From NCBI GenBank assembly GCA_036493735.1, contig DASXPH010000020.1:1-64000 (forward strand): 64,000 bases of DNA, given 5' to 3'. The translations under genes and the position numbers were made by a program. This stretch comes from AG2 sp036493735. Its GTDB lineage: Bacteria; Gemmatimonadota; Gemmatimonadetes; Gemmatimonadales; Gemmatimonadaceae. The notes under the pieces were generated by a model. That model saw nothing but the letters and a program-made list of their open reading frames with translations. It was not told the origin of the DNA and made no database searches. Positions 18,201 to 25,850 of the stretch are shown here, one piece after another; the first letter of the stretch is position 1; every line of letters begins with the position of its first letter.

Positions 18201-18367
18201 GAGACACCGGGTACCGTCGCGTCAGGCGAGACGAGATACGGGATGAGCTTCCCGACGTTCTCGGACGTGCACCCGATGGTAGCGGCGGCGGCGCCGCTCG
18301 CTCCCAGGACTTTCAGGAACTCGCGGCGGCGAACGCCACCGTTCTTCGCGTTGTCGGCGTCCGGCAT
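15251..18367 (-). CDS. actB: Alternative complex III subunit ActB (molybdopterin-type plus iron-sulfur fusion)
   Basis: 1038 residues from ATG 18367, whose A is shared with the actA stop (TGATG). An upstream reading to 18889 overlaps actA in another frame and is rejected. The N-terminus RRREFLKVLGASGAAAATIGC is a twin-arginine-type signal with a lipobox-like Cys. The first ~730 residues are a molybdopterin-oxidoreductase-like domain, starting with a CxxCxxxC motif (CRECSAACGV); ActB homologues do not hold molybdenum. From about 770 an FdhB/HybA-like ferredoxin part carries Cys groups CTGCSACVTAC, CQHCGNAPCEPVC, CVGTRYCSNNC, CSFC and CAAACP, enough for four clusters. It is the electron wire of ACIII. 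Confidence 0.95.
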   Translation of the reverse strand: MPDADNAKNGGVRRREFLKVLGASGAAAATIGCTSENVGKLIPYLVSPDATVPGVSTYYATTCRECSAACGVIAETRDGRAIKLEGNPEHPLNRGGLCARGQAALQGLYNPDRFRGPLVKQNGSWTRASWDDAINIVSQRLTNGRATAGNAVFINQHESGSFPTFLDQWLAAFGMRPHLSVDLEADHAVIEANRRTYGVAWPRLSFADAKLIISFGADFLEGWGASVPQQLDFADARAKLETAPRFVYVGPRRSLTGLNADQWIPCAPGAELAVINFLGGRGSAPSRDQTGVEPAVLEQLRTELGTAKPSLILSGVTTDNAGEVAAAVAALNQSLGNVGTTIRNADPITAFEGMAGPADLLDAIERMRAGQVSMAFVRGVNPAYALPKSLNVAEAFQKVPFKVSFSSYPDETTELCDVILPDFHALESWGDAQPVRGTIALQQPTMDPVFANTRAASDVLIALAKKDPTAAGRFAMKDYRTWLSSRFPGGDRGLTTALTKGVASGTVAPRAAAASTAAPRRIPALTSTSGDFFLVVYPSPTLGKGSGTNKPWLIELPDPVTKMTWGSWVEIHPETATRLGIDRGDIVEVKVGNVAVRAPAIPYLGVRPDVIGIATGYGHRAATDVPKFDAKSTTNPVQWGYGRYARNLGVNALDLLPSGTGSTGEIALTATKASLSRIGDHVTVASTEGSARQHGRGIAQAISADDLSRGIREPAEREVRPDGTPSQEFLPGLRSPVAADAQGILGAPSKPDQGKNVGLYDPNHPTRMATRRWAMTIDLARCTGCSACVTACYAENNIPTVGAPWQNATIFATESPGFNIGRGREMSWLRIERYFEGANDGSFGDEFETRFVPMLCQHCGNAPCEPVCPVYATYHAPDGLNVQVYNRCVGTRYCSNNCPYKVRYFNWFGYGEPGRKQYAFPEPLNWQLNPDVTVRGKGVMEKCSFCVQRIREAENRAALEHRELAPDEFTTSCAAACPSRAITFGDAADPQWTVAQLAQDRRAYHVFEELNTFSAVVYLKKVTHTSGPTAQPSPPATR

Positions 18368-19116
18368 CAGTAGTGGCAGTTCGCGCAGTCGTAACGAGCG
18401 ATCGACCGGCCAGCGGCGTTCTTGGCCGGCTGCCGGCCGACGGCGACGGGTAACGAGGACAGTTGTTGAGCGTTTGCTGAAGTCACCGGCGTGGCCACGC
18501 CAGGCTGCTGGGGCGCACCGGCGGGCGTCACGGTGCCGGTGTCGGCCGAGGCGTAGCCCGCGGCGACTTCGCCTTCGCGTGGCGAATAGCCGTTCACGTG
18601 ACAGCTGACGCACCACCCCATGTTCAGCGACGAGTACTGATAGACCTGCGGCATCTCCTGAATCTTGCCGTGGCAAGTCTGACAGGTGACGCCCGCGTTC
18701 ACGTGACGCATGTGCGGGAAGTGCACGTACTCGGGCACCTTGTGGATACGCACCCACGGCACCGGCTTGCCTGCTCCGCCCTTGTAATAGTCGACGAGCT
18801 TCTGCAGCTCGGGACTCTTGTACGGCTTGGTGCGCACGCCCGCTACCGGCATCAACGTCGGCCCGATGATCTGGTGACATCCCATGCACGTGCTCACCGC
18901 TGGGAGACCCGGATCAGGGGACTTGTTCGCCGTGTAGTGGCAGTAGAGGCAGTTCATGCCAAGCCGCTGCACGTGCACGGTGTGTGGGAAGTTGATCGGT
19001 TGTTGCGGCTGGCTGCCTTGTGACGAGGAGGCACCGCTGTAGGCGGAGAGCAGAATCGCTGCGGTGGCGAGGGCGATGAGCCCTGGAATCGCGGTCCACT
19101 TCCTTCGCTTCGTCAT
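18367..19116 (-). CDS. actA: Alternative complex III subunit ActA (penta-heme cytochrome c)
   Basis: 249 residues. An N-terminal membrane anchor or signal (about 10-28) is followed by five CxxCH heme sites: CLYCH, CMGCH, CQTCH, CVSCH and, at the very C-terminus, CANCHY. Further His residues in FPHTVHVQRLG and HFPHMRHVNAG would act as distal ligands. This is the ActA signature; it takes electrons from ActB and hands them to ActE or a soluble carrier. First gene of the act operon; a Pro/Gly/Ala-rich linker of about 45 residues separates hemes four and five. ATG 19116 is the only plausible start. Confidence 0.95.
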   Translation of the reverse strand: MTKRRKWTAIPGLIALATAAILLSAYSGASSSQGSQPQQPINFPHTVHVQRLGMNCLYCHYTANKSPDPGLPAVSTCMGCHQIIGPTLMPVAGVRTKPYKSPELQKLVDYYKGGAGKPVPWVRIHKVPEYVHFPHMRHVNAGVTCQTCHGKIQEMPQVYQYSSLNMGWCVSCHVNGYSPREGEVAAGYASADTGTVTPAGAPQQPGVATPVTSANAQQLSSLPVAVGRQPAKNAAGRSIARYDCANCHY

Positions 19117-19313
19117 CGCGATGAAGTACGTGGCTCGCGCGTTGCGCGCGCGAACCGGTCTATTTTGTGAACAAATTCACAAACCCCGACTGGCCGGGAA
19201 ATCTCACCAGGCCGGGGAGCCCGCGCAAGTCTTGCGCGTGATCGGTGAACTGTGATCGGTGATCGAATAGCACTCACGTGGACTGCGCGCCGTTCAGCGA
19301 TCACCGTTCACCG
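19117..19313. repeat. Intergenic inverted repeat of GATCGGTGA-type units
   Basis: The gap between actA and the amidohydrolase gene. Positions 19243-19265 and 19291-19313 form inverted arms that match at 20 of 23 positions and are built from GGTGATCG/GGTGAAC units. The right arm overlaps the last codons and the stop of the amidohydrolase (19294). Positions 19117-19240 may hold the actA promoter (an AT-rich patch at about 19160-19185), but I cannot name boxes. Confidence 0.7.
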
Positions 19314-20052
19314 TCCCAAGTGGCATCGCGCGCACATCGTCAGGAAGCAAATCGAGATTGGCGCGCGGGTTTTGTACGAGGCGCAGCGGCCACTGCGATC
19401 CGAACACGAAGCGACGCGAGCCAATAGTCCGAAACAGCTTTGCGAGATGATCTTCGGGTGGTCCCCAGATCCACGAGATGTCCCACCACACGCGACGCTG
19501 CTCCTCGGTCGTGAGTCCCCAGTGCACTTCCTCGATCATCTCGCGCCCGGCGGCGGTGACGACGATTCGAACCTTTTCCCCGGCGCGCACCAATACTCGA
19601 ATCGCCGCGGCGCTGAGATCACCAGCGATGTCGAGCCCGTGACGCTGACGAAGATCCTCGAAGCGAACCGTCAACACGAGCGCCATATCGAGCTCGCCAG
19701 CGGCGAGTGCCAATTCGTGCATCGCTGGATCGTGTGGCCCGAGCCCCCATTGCGGCGGATACGCGCGAACCGCGGGCGCGCCTGCATCGGCGGCAGTACG
19801 GAGCTGCTCTCGCCAGCGCGGCCAGTCGGGGCGCACCGTCGGTACCGGCCGGAGCTTCGTGTTCTTCTCGAGCAGCGAGAAGAGCTCGTGGTTGCCCGAC
19901 GTCGGATCACGATAGAACGCGGATGGAAGGTGCCCAACCCACGCGCTGTCGATGCCTTCGCGCTCGAGCACCCGCGACAGCGCCGCCGGATCGGGATGTG
20001 GTACATAACGAAATGGATAGCCCCCGACGAAGGTGTTGACGTCGATCGTCAC
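19294..20052 (-). CDS. Amidohydrolase-2-like protein lacking the usual HxH metal motif
   Basis: 252 residues from GTG 20052, which overlaps the preceding gene's stop by 4 bp (GTGA); the long reading to 20475 is in the wrong frame upstream. It resembles the metal-dependent TIM-barrel amidohydrolases, but strand 1 reads TIDVNTFVGGYPFR where active enzymes have H-x-H, and I see no clear replacement for the later His ligands (VRIVVTAAG, VWWDISWIW). It is the distal gene of a four-base-overlap trio with a complete amidohydrolase and an aminotransferase. It may be a partner subunit or use a different chemistry. Its last codons lie in an intergenic repeat arm. Confidence 0.75.
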   Translation of the reverse strand: MTIDVNTFVGGYPFRYVPHPDPAALSRVLEREGIDSAWVGHLPSAFYRDPTSGNHELFSLLEKNTKLRPVPTVRPDWPRWREQLRTAADAGAPAVRAYPPQWGLGPHDPAMHELALAAGELDMALVLTVRFEDLRQRHGLDIAGDLSAAAIRVLVRAGEKVRIVVTAAGREMIEEVHWGLTTEEQRRVWWDISWIWGPPEDHLAKLFRTIGSRRFVFGSQWPLRLVQNPRANLDLLPDDVRAMPLGTVNGDR

Positions 20053-20936
20053 GACTGGCTCGCTGCGGCCGGCGAGTGGTGACGCATCGCGACAGCTTGG
20101 TCGCCACTGGCAAGCGGGAATGCGCCTCTCCGAAACAACCGCGCGGCGTTTCGCCATCGGATATCGGCGAGTGCATCTTTGCCGAGACCGATCACCTCGA
20201 GGGCGCGGAGCTTGGCGAGACCGGTTTCTATCGTGAGATCGCAGGCCCACAGCAAGCGTGACGAGCCGAGCACGTTCACGGCGTCGTCGAGCATGCCGCG
20301 ATCCACGCCGCTCCCTGACAGGTCCGGGAAGATGTTTGGCGTGTCGATGACGGCTGGAAAGGTGTGAGCGTAGTCCCCACCGCCGCCAATGTGAGCAAGT
20401 ATGAAAGTCGTCTTCGGATGCCGCTGAGCAAGCCGTGCGAGATCGGCACCGTCCGAGATCTCCTGCGAGGGCCACTCTCGCCGCCGGTGTTGCCAGATAT
20501 GTTGGAGCACCGGCAGTCCTCGCTCTCCCGCCAGCTCGGCGATCGGATCGAGCAGTGGATCGTCGGCACGCCGACTGGCCAGGAGCTTCACGCCGATCGC
20601 GCCCCTCCCGACGCAGCGCTCGATCTCCTTCACCGCGTGGTCGGTGTAGTTCGGATTGACCGTGACATACATCCGCACGCGATCGCTCTCACGCGCGGCA
20701 ATCTCGAGCATCGTATCGTTCCCCGTCGTGACATCGATGGGCGACGGAAAGTACGTCGGTGAGGAGAACCCGTAGCTGCCGAGAACAGAGGCGACGTGAT
20801 ACGTGATGCCGATTCGGTCGCCAGCGCGAAAGCGGGCGTCGTTGAGGTCGCCCCAATCGGAGCGGCCGCTGCCCGCGTGATAGAAGTGGGCGTGCGCGTC
20901 AATGAGTGGAGCGGTGCCGGCGAGCGGCGCGATCAC
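20049..20936 (-). CDS. Amidohydrolase-2 family metal-dependent hydrolase
   Basis: 295 residues from GTG 20936, which overlaps the aminotransferase stop by 4 bp. TIM-barrel amidohydrolase features are present: IDAHAHFYHAG (HxH on strand 1), GVKLLASR, LPVLQHIW (strand His), TTFILAHIGGGGD (second His) and LLWACDLTIETGL (catalytic Asp). Typical substrates are carboxylic or cyclic amides and beta-keto acids, and the substrate here is not evident. The gene sits between a class III aminotransferase and a degenerate paralogue, suggesting one pathway. No signal peptide, so cytoplasmic. Confidence 0.85.
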   Translation of the reverse strand: MIAPLAGTAPLIDAHAHFYHAGSGRSDWGDLNDARFRAGDRIGITYHVASVLGSYGFSSPTYFPSPIDVTTGNDTMLEIAARESDRVRMYVTVNPNYTDHAVKEIERCVGRGAIGVKLLASRRADDPLLDPIAELAGERGLPVLQHIWQHRRREWPSQEISDGADLARLAQRHPKTTFILAHIGGGGDYAHTFPAVIDTPNIFPDLSGSGVDRGMLDDAVNVLGSSRLLWACDLTIETGLAKLRALEVIGLGKDALADIRWRNAARLFRRGAFPLASGDQAVAMRHHSPAAASQS

Positions 20937-22303
20937 GTCGTCTCCTGCTCCTCTTCCAGCAACTCGACGAACGCGGCGCTCGCGGCGCGCTCGATCTCGG
21001 TGATCGTCTCCTCATCATGGGCGAGCGACGCGTAGTTGTAGGCACCGCGCTTGAAGAGCACACCGTGGCGCAGTGCGAGCTCCAGGAATCGCGTCTCCCG
21101 CCGCGGGTCGTCGAACCGCAGGAACCACATCGGATCGATCCCCTCGATGCGGACCCCGGTGATCCCGGACGCTTCCATTGCCGCTCCCACGGCCTGGTGC
21201 ATCGATTGGCCGGTGGTGGCGAGCATCCCGCAGATGTCGGCGCTGTCGTGATAATCGAGCACGGCACCGGCCGCCGCGAGAGCGACGCTCTCGCCAGCGA
21301 GCGTGGACGAGATCCACGTCCGCCGGGCAGCATCCATGACGTCGCGATGTCCCACGACGGCAGCGAGCGGAAAGCCATTCGCGAGCGCTTTGCCGAAGAC
21401 GGCGAGATCGGGCGTCACGTTCGCGAGTGCCTGATATCCCCCCGCACGGAGACGGAATCCGGTCTTCATCTCGTCGAATATGAGCACCGCGCCTAACGAC
21501 GACGCGAGTTCGCGCGCGGTCTGGATCCAGTTCTCCGACGGCATCTGTTCGACGACGGGCTCGAGGACGATTGCCGCGAGCCGGTCTCCTGCACCGCGCG
21601 CCGCCGTTTCCAGCGCGGTGACGTCGCCGAACGGAATCGGATGATAGAGGTCGCGCACGGCCGCAGGCACGCCCGCGGAATCGCTCGCCCAATCGTGCCA
21701 ACCGAAGTAGCCGCTACCGACGACGACGTCGCGACTCGTGAAGGTGCGGGCAATGCGTACCGCCGCCGACATCCCTTCCGCGCCGCTCTTGAGGAACTGC
21801 ACCATCTCGGCGCAGGGGATGTGCTCACGGAGTCGTTCCGCGATCTCCACCTCGCGCACGTCGGAGAGACCCGCGACGTTGCCACTCCCGATCGCCTCCA
21901 TCGCTGCCTGCTGCACGCGTGGCTCGCCATAGCCGAGCGCCACGGCACCGAGCGCCATCGTGCAGTCGATGAATGAGCGACCCGTCGAGTCGACCACGTG
22001 ACAACCGCTCGCACTCACGTAATGCGTGGGACCGACAGCCGCCACGTCGCCGTAGAGCGCTTCTACTCGCTTGCTCCCGGTTGACGCTCCCGTTGGCAGC
22101 ACCGCGAGTGCGCGCTCGCGCCAGTTGATCTCGACGGCATCCTCGGGGGCTTCTTCTTCCCCATCGTACTCGTCCTCGACCGTCGACTCTTCCTCGACGT
22201 CGGAGAGACCTTCATCGGGCTGCGATTCATCAGTCGATGATTCGTCGTCGACCGCCGGCGCGTCGCGCTTTGCGCCGCGATCGAAGAAACGACGGAATGG
22301 CAT
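20933..22303 (-). CDS. Class III aminotransferase (glutamate-1-semialdehyde aminomutase-like)
   Basis: 456 residues from ATG 22303 (MPFRRFFDRG); extension to 22411 looks non-coding. After a strongly acidic, low-complexity N-terminal tail of about 40 residues (Asp/Glu/Ser, about 17-58), the PLP fold type I domain shows SRFIDCTMALGAVALGYG-like substrate region, LKSGAEGMSAAVRIAR, VLIFDEMKTGFR and the PLP lysine in FGKALANGFP (Lys305). The pattern is that of GSA aminomutase-like enzymes, but the pathway context (amidohydrolases, polysaccharide lyase-like protein) argues against heme synthesis. Likely moves an amino group on a sugar- or amino-acid-derived aldehyde. Confidence 0.85.
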   Translation of the reverse strand: MPFRRFFDRGAKRDAPAVDDESSTDESQPDEGLSDVEEESTVEDEYDGEEEAPEDAVEINWRERALAVLPTGASTGSKRVEALYGDVAAVGPTHYVSASGCHVVDSTGRSFIDCTMALGAVALGYGEPRVQQAAMEAIGSGNVAGLSDVREVEIAERLREHIPCAEMVQFLKSGAEGMSAAVRIARTFTSRDVVVGSGYFGWHDWASDSAGVPAAVRDLYHPIPFGDVTALETAARGAGDRLAAIVLEPVVEQMPSENWIQTARELASSLGAVLIFDEMKTGFRLRAGGYQALANVTPDLAVFGKALANGFPLAAVVGHRDVMDAARRTWISSTLAGESVALAAAGAVLDYHDSADICGMLATTGQSMHQAVGAAMEASGITGVRIEGIDPMWFLRFDDPRRETRFLELALRHGVLFKRGAYNYASLAHDEETITEIERAASAAFVELLEEEQETT

Positions 22304-22334
22304 GACCGGAAAAAGGACGTGATGGAGAGCAGAG

Positions 22335-23072
22335 TCAAGTGCGGCCGGTTCGCTCGAGATAACGAATGATCTCGATGTGCATGGCGCGAATGAGCGACAG
22401 CTCGCGGGCATCCGGTTTGGCGCGATAGAGAAGCGAACGCACCGAGCGCATGATCAGCTCGACGTTCCGCGTCTTGAAGAACTCGATCGCCGCGAGGCCG
22501 TTCTGGATGTCCTGATAGGCGCGCTCGAATTGCTCCGCCGTCGGCGGGGGCGCCTGCTTCTTGGCCGGAGCAATCCACCGCGTGGCATCGCCGGCGGCAA
22601 GGTGCAGCTCGTACAGGCCGATCAACGCTGCCTGCGCGAGATTCAGCGAAGCGTGCTCGGTCGTGGGAATGACGACAGCGGCGTGCATGCGATCGAGAAT
22701 GTCATTCGGCAGGCCGCTGTCCTCGCGGCCGAGAACCATCGCCACGGGACCATCGGCGGCGGACTCGAGCAGCTCCTGAGCGGAGGCGCGCGGATCGATG
22801 AATCGCCACTTGGCGCTGCGGCGACGGGCGGTGAATCCGACGACGCGGACGCAATCGGCAACGGCCTCGTCGAAGGACTCGAAACGCTCGATGCGCTCGA
22901 TGAGGTCCTGGGTGCCGTGCGCGATGCCCTCGAGGCGATAGGGGTCGTATTCCACCGGGCGGACGAGTCGCAGCCGCGACACACCCATGTTCTTCATCGC
23001 GCGAATGGTCGCGGCGATGTTGATCGGATTCTGTGGTTCGTAGAGAACGACGACGACGGCGTCGAGAAGCAC
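22335..23072 (-). CDS. trmJ: TrmJ-like tRNA/rRNA 2'-O-methyltransferase (SPOUT)
   Basis: 245 residues from GTG 23072. SPOUT/TrmH-fold motifs: VVVLYEPQNPINIAATIRAMKNMG at the N-terminus, VAMVLGREDSGLPNDIL (SAM knot, motif 2) and VVIPTTEHASLNLAQAALIGLYEL (motif 3). The C-terminal extension with EFFKTRNVELIMRSVRSLLYRA fits TrmJ, which methylates position 32 of tRNA, better than TrmL. It is embedded in what is otherwise a catabolic operon, 31 bp before the aminotransferase and 24 bp after the heparinase-like gene. Exact substrate not certain. Confidence 0.8.
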   Translation of the reverse strand: MLLDAVVVVLYEPQNPINIAATIRAMKNMGVSRLRLVRPVEYDPYRLEGIAHGTQDLIERIERFESFDEAVADCVRVVGFTARRRSAKWRFIDPRASAQELLESAADGPVAMVLGREDSGLPNDILDRMHAAVVIPTTEHASLNLAQAALIGLYELHLAAGDATRWIAPAKKQAPPPTAEQFERAYQDIQNGLAAIEFFKTRNVELIMRSVRSLLYRAKPDARELSLIRAMHIEIIRYLERTGRT

Positions 23073-23096
23073 GGGTAAGGGCTGTTTAGGAAAGAC

Positions 23097-25850
23097 TCAC
23101 GGAAGGATACGGAATCGCGGCAGCCGACCACGCTCCTCGCGATCGCCGCGAAGGTAGACAAATTCGCCTGGGGAGCCGCCGAGAACTAACTGGCCACGCC
23201 GCCGCTCGCGCCCGAACGGTTTCTCGTTCACGACGACGCCAAGGGAGAGCTCGCGCGCCGGCTCCTTGAACGGCCGAGCAATTCGCACATGAACCGAATA
23301 GCCATCCGCCGTGCGCTGCCACGCCGCACGTATGGGTCGAGGCATGCTCCAGTCATCGAGGAATCGGGCGCGTACCTTCCCCGACGCATCGGCGTCTTCG
23401 GGAACGAGTATCCACGCGCTGGCGCCTTCGTCCTCCACGACGTAGAGCTGGATTCCATCGCCATTGATGTCGGGTGACTCGTTGTCGTAGGGGTTCACGG
23501 CGTCCGCGGGAACGAACGTCGGCTCCCCCTTCTTGCGGACGTGTATGTCGATGACGAGCTCGTTGGGCATTACGAGCACGCCAACGCGAGCAGCTGGGCG
23601 ACCCGCCTCCTCCCATGTTTCCTCCGAGCGGCGGTATTGATTGCTGCCGAGCTCGAACGTCGAGGCGACGGTGAGCTTGAGCGTGTGCAAACCAGCTGCT
23701 CGAGGCGACACGCTCTCTGCCGCAGGCATCGCGTCCCGCGTCACCACGCCGCCGAGCTGGATGGCCCGGTGCATGCCGCCCGCCCTGCGATCCACTCGCC
23801 AACCAGACACCACGTGTCGATGGTCGTCAACGGTGCCATCGACCCGTTCCACCAAGAGATGCGCTGACGTTGAATCGCTGCTCACGTGCGAGATGGTGTC
23901 GGTCCAGCTCCACACGATGCGCACCGACTTCGGTCCACCAGAAGAAACGAGCCGCAGGATCAGCATCGACTTCTCGGCGCTCCCCGGCGGCCCCGGCGCG
24001 GTCGCGCGATACAACACCGACCCGTATGAAGGAAGAATGAAGCCGTGCAGTTCGCGATCACCATCGCGAGCGGCGACTTTCGCCACGCTGTGAGTGCCAA
24101 GCCAGTGTGCGGTCTGGTCGCGGAGCACGCCCAGCGTGTCTTCGAGCCGGTCAGCGAGGTGGACCAGCGATCCGAGTCGTTCGCGTCCCGAAGGTCGAAC
24201 CGTAACGGATGCCGCGTCGAGGTGGATCGGAAGGTCCATGACGACCGGTTCGCCGGAATGCCACGCGAGCTCGTCGACCACGTAATCGGACATCACGACG
24301 AGCGAACGCATGGTGGCGACGCCGGGAATGAGATTCAATGCGCGCGCCGAGACCCAGCCCGTCCCGGACTGCTCGTCGAAGGCGAACAGGTGGCCATCGA
24401 CGCGCTGCTGCTCATATCCGTTGAACAGCGGCGCATTATGGGCGAGGGTGCTTCGGTACCAGTGGAGCGAGGGATCGACATACGAACCCGTGCCCATGTC
24501 GTCGAGCCAGCGAGTCGCGCCCTCTGAGAGCAGCACGTTCAGCCGGTCGGGATGGCCGTGTCCACCCCCCGACGTACCGTAGTCGAGCGCAACATAGACC
24601 TGGTCCTGATTCCGACGAAACACGGCCAACCCCTGCGCCTCGAGCAGCACCGTGCCTAACGGCTCCGGCGCGAGCGGCGGCAGCTCGGGCCGCGCGAAGA
24701 GCAGGGAGCGCCAGCCCAGATCCGCCCGCGTCAGCGAGCTACCCGCGAGATTGCGCTCCACGTCCGCCGTCGTTCGCGCACGCCCCGTATCGCCGCGGGG
24801 CCATTCATCCTCATACAGGTGATACAGGACTCCGCGCAGACGGCGGTCGCCATCGCCCTCCTGCCGAGCCAGACCCAGCTCGCAGAGCTCCGCGAAGCGC
24901 GATTGCCGTAGAGAGATCTTGTATTGTGAGTCGCGGCGCGAGGGGAGCGTCATGTCCGGCAACGCGGTGAGGAACGGCGTCGAAAAGCCCTCCTGAAATC
25001 GATCCACCAGTACGAGCGGCAGCGACATGCCCGCCGATTCCGCCATGGTCACGCCGTACCACAGACCGCGATGCGCGAACAGGTGATAGTTCTCGCCCTC
25101 GTACCAAGTGCCGTCGGGCAAGAGACCGTTCTCGAGATGGAACACGATACCACTTCGGCCAAATACGGCCTGCTCGGCGCGTTCGCGGCGGCCGAGGAGC
25201 AGATTCGCGGCGAGTAACGCCGCGGCGTTCCAGACTTGCCGATTGGAGGCGCCTTCGTCGTATGACGCAATGATCTCCGCGCTCGGCTCGATGATGCGCT
25301 GTCGCACGGCGCCGCCGAGCGCGCCAGCCGCGCCGCCGCACTCGAGCAGATCCAGCGCAATACAGATATTCAGCAGCCAGATCGACTCCAGATAGGTACT
25401 GAAGAAGAGTCGCGTGGGTCCGAGGACGTTGTCGCGATTTGGGTAGAGCAAATAATCATCGCAGTACCGTTCGAGAATGCGCGTCGCGAGCGCACCAGCC
25501 GCGTCGTCGCACCGGAGGCCCGCGAGGAGCGCGCCATGCACGGCGCGCTCGGCGAGCCAGAGCTGGTACCACAATACCCAGAAACGATCGTGGTACGCGC
25601 CAGAGTAGACCTCGCCGCATACGGGACAGCGATGCCGGTGCGGCGAGAACGGATCGAACTCCAACGTCGAGGCGTCTCGCGGGCAGCGGCCACCTTCGCG
25701 CGAAAGGAGCGCCTTCTCGCGCGGCACGGAGAAATCACCCTGGATCAGTGGCGCCAGCTCCTCCGTCAGGCCGAGCGCCAATGGCGCGAGCTCGACCTTG
25801 GCGACGGCCGAACGGACGCGCAGTACATCAGCGCCGACGAGAAGACTCAT
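23097..25850 (-). CDS. Heparinase II/III-like protein with CBM9-like C-terminal domain
   Basis: 917 residues from ATG 25850, which overlaps the preceding binding-protein stop (ATGA); the reading to 26039 is wrong frame. The N-terminal half is an all-helical alginate-lyase-like barrel with a zinc-knuckle-like HRCPVCGEVYSG and NRQVWNAAALLA, YEGENYHLFAHRGLWYG. The middle (about 450-690) is the heparinase II/III beta-sandwich domain (DYGTSGGGHGHPDRLNVLL, then LAHNAPLFNG). The last ~190 residues look like a CBM9-type sandwich (PYDNESPDINGDGIQLYV). Members cleave uronic-acid polysaccharides by elimination or act on related glycans. No signal peptide is seen, so it may be cytoplasmic, acting on imported oligosaccharide. 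Confidence 0.85.
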   Translation of the reverse strand: MSLLVGADVLRVRSAVAKVELAPLALGLTEELAPLIQGDFSVPREKALLSREGGRCPRDASTLEFDPFSPHRHRCPVCGEVYSGAYHDRFWVLWYQLWLAERAVHGALLAGLRCDDAAGALATRILERYCDDYLLYPNRDNVLGPTRLFFSTYLESIWLLNICIALDLLECGGAAGALGGAVRQRIIEPSAEIIASYDEGASNRQVWNAAALLAANLLLGRRERAEQAVFGRSGIVFHLENGLLPDGTWYEGENYHLFAHRGLWYGVTMAESAGMSLPLVLVDRFQEGFSTPFLTALPDMTLPSRRDSQYKISLRQSRFAELCELGLARQEGDGDRRLRGVLYHLYEDEWPRGDTGRARTTADVERNLAGSSLTRADLGWRSLLFARPELPPLAPEPLGTVLLEAQGLAVFRRNQDQVYVALDYGTSGGGHGHPDRLNVLLSEGATRWLDDMGTGSYVDPSLHWYRSTLAHNAPLFNGYEQQRVDGHLFAFDEQSGTGWVSARALNLIPGVATMRSLVVMSDYVVDELAWHSGEPVVMDLPIHLDAASVTVRPSGRERLGSLVHLADRLEDTLGVLRDQTAHWLGTHSVAKVAARDGDRELHGFILPSYGSVLYRATAPGPPGSAEKSMLILRLVSSGGPKSVRIVWSWTDTISHVSSDSTSAHLLVERVDGTVDDHRHVVSGWRVDRRAGGMHRAIQLGGVVTRDAMPAAESVSPRAAGLHTLKLTVASTFELGSNQYRRSEETWEEAGRPAARVGVLVMPNELVIDIHVRKKGEPTFVPADAVNPYDNESPDINGDGIQLYVVEDEGASAWILVPEDADASGKVRARFLDDWSMPRPIRAAWQRTADGYSVHVRIARPFKEPARELSLGVVVNEKPFGRERRRGQLVLGGSPGEFVYLRGDREERGRLPRFRILP

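Noticed and set aside
18368..18889. Upstream extension of actB
   Set aside because: Overlaps actA in another frame; ATG 18367 with TGATG coupling and a twin-arginine signal is far better.
20053..20475. Upstream extension of the second amidohydrolase gene
   Set aside because: It lies in another frame of the first amidohydrolase and is Arg/Ser-rich; GTG 20052 fits the overlap pattern of the operon.
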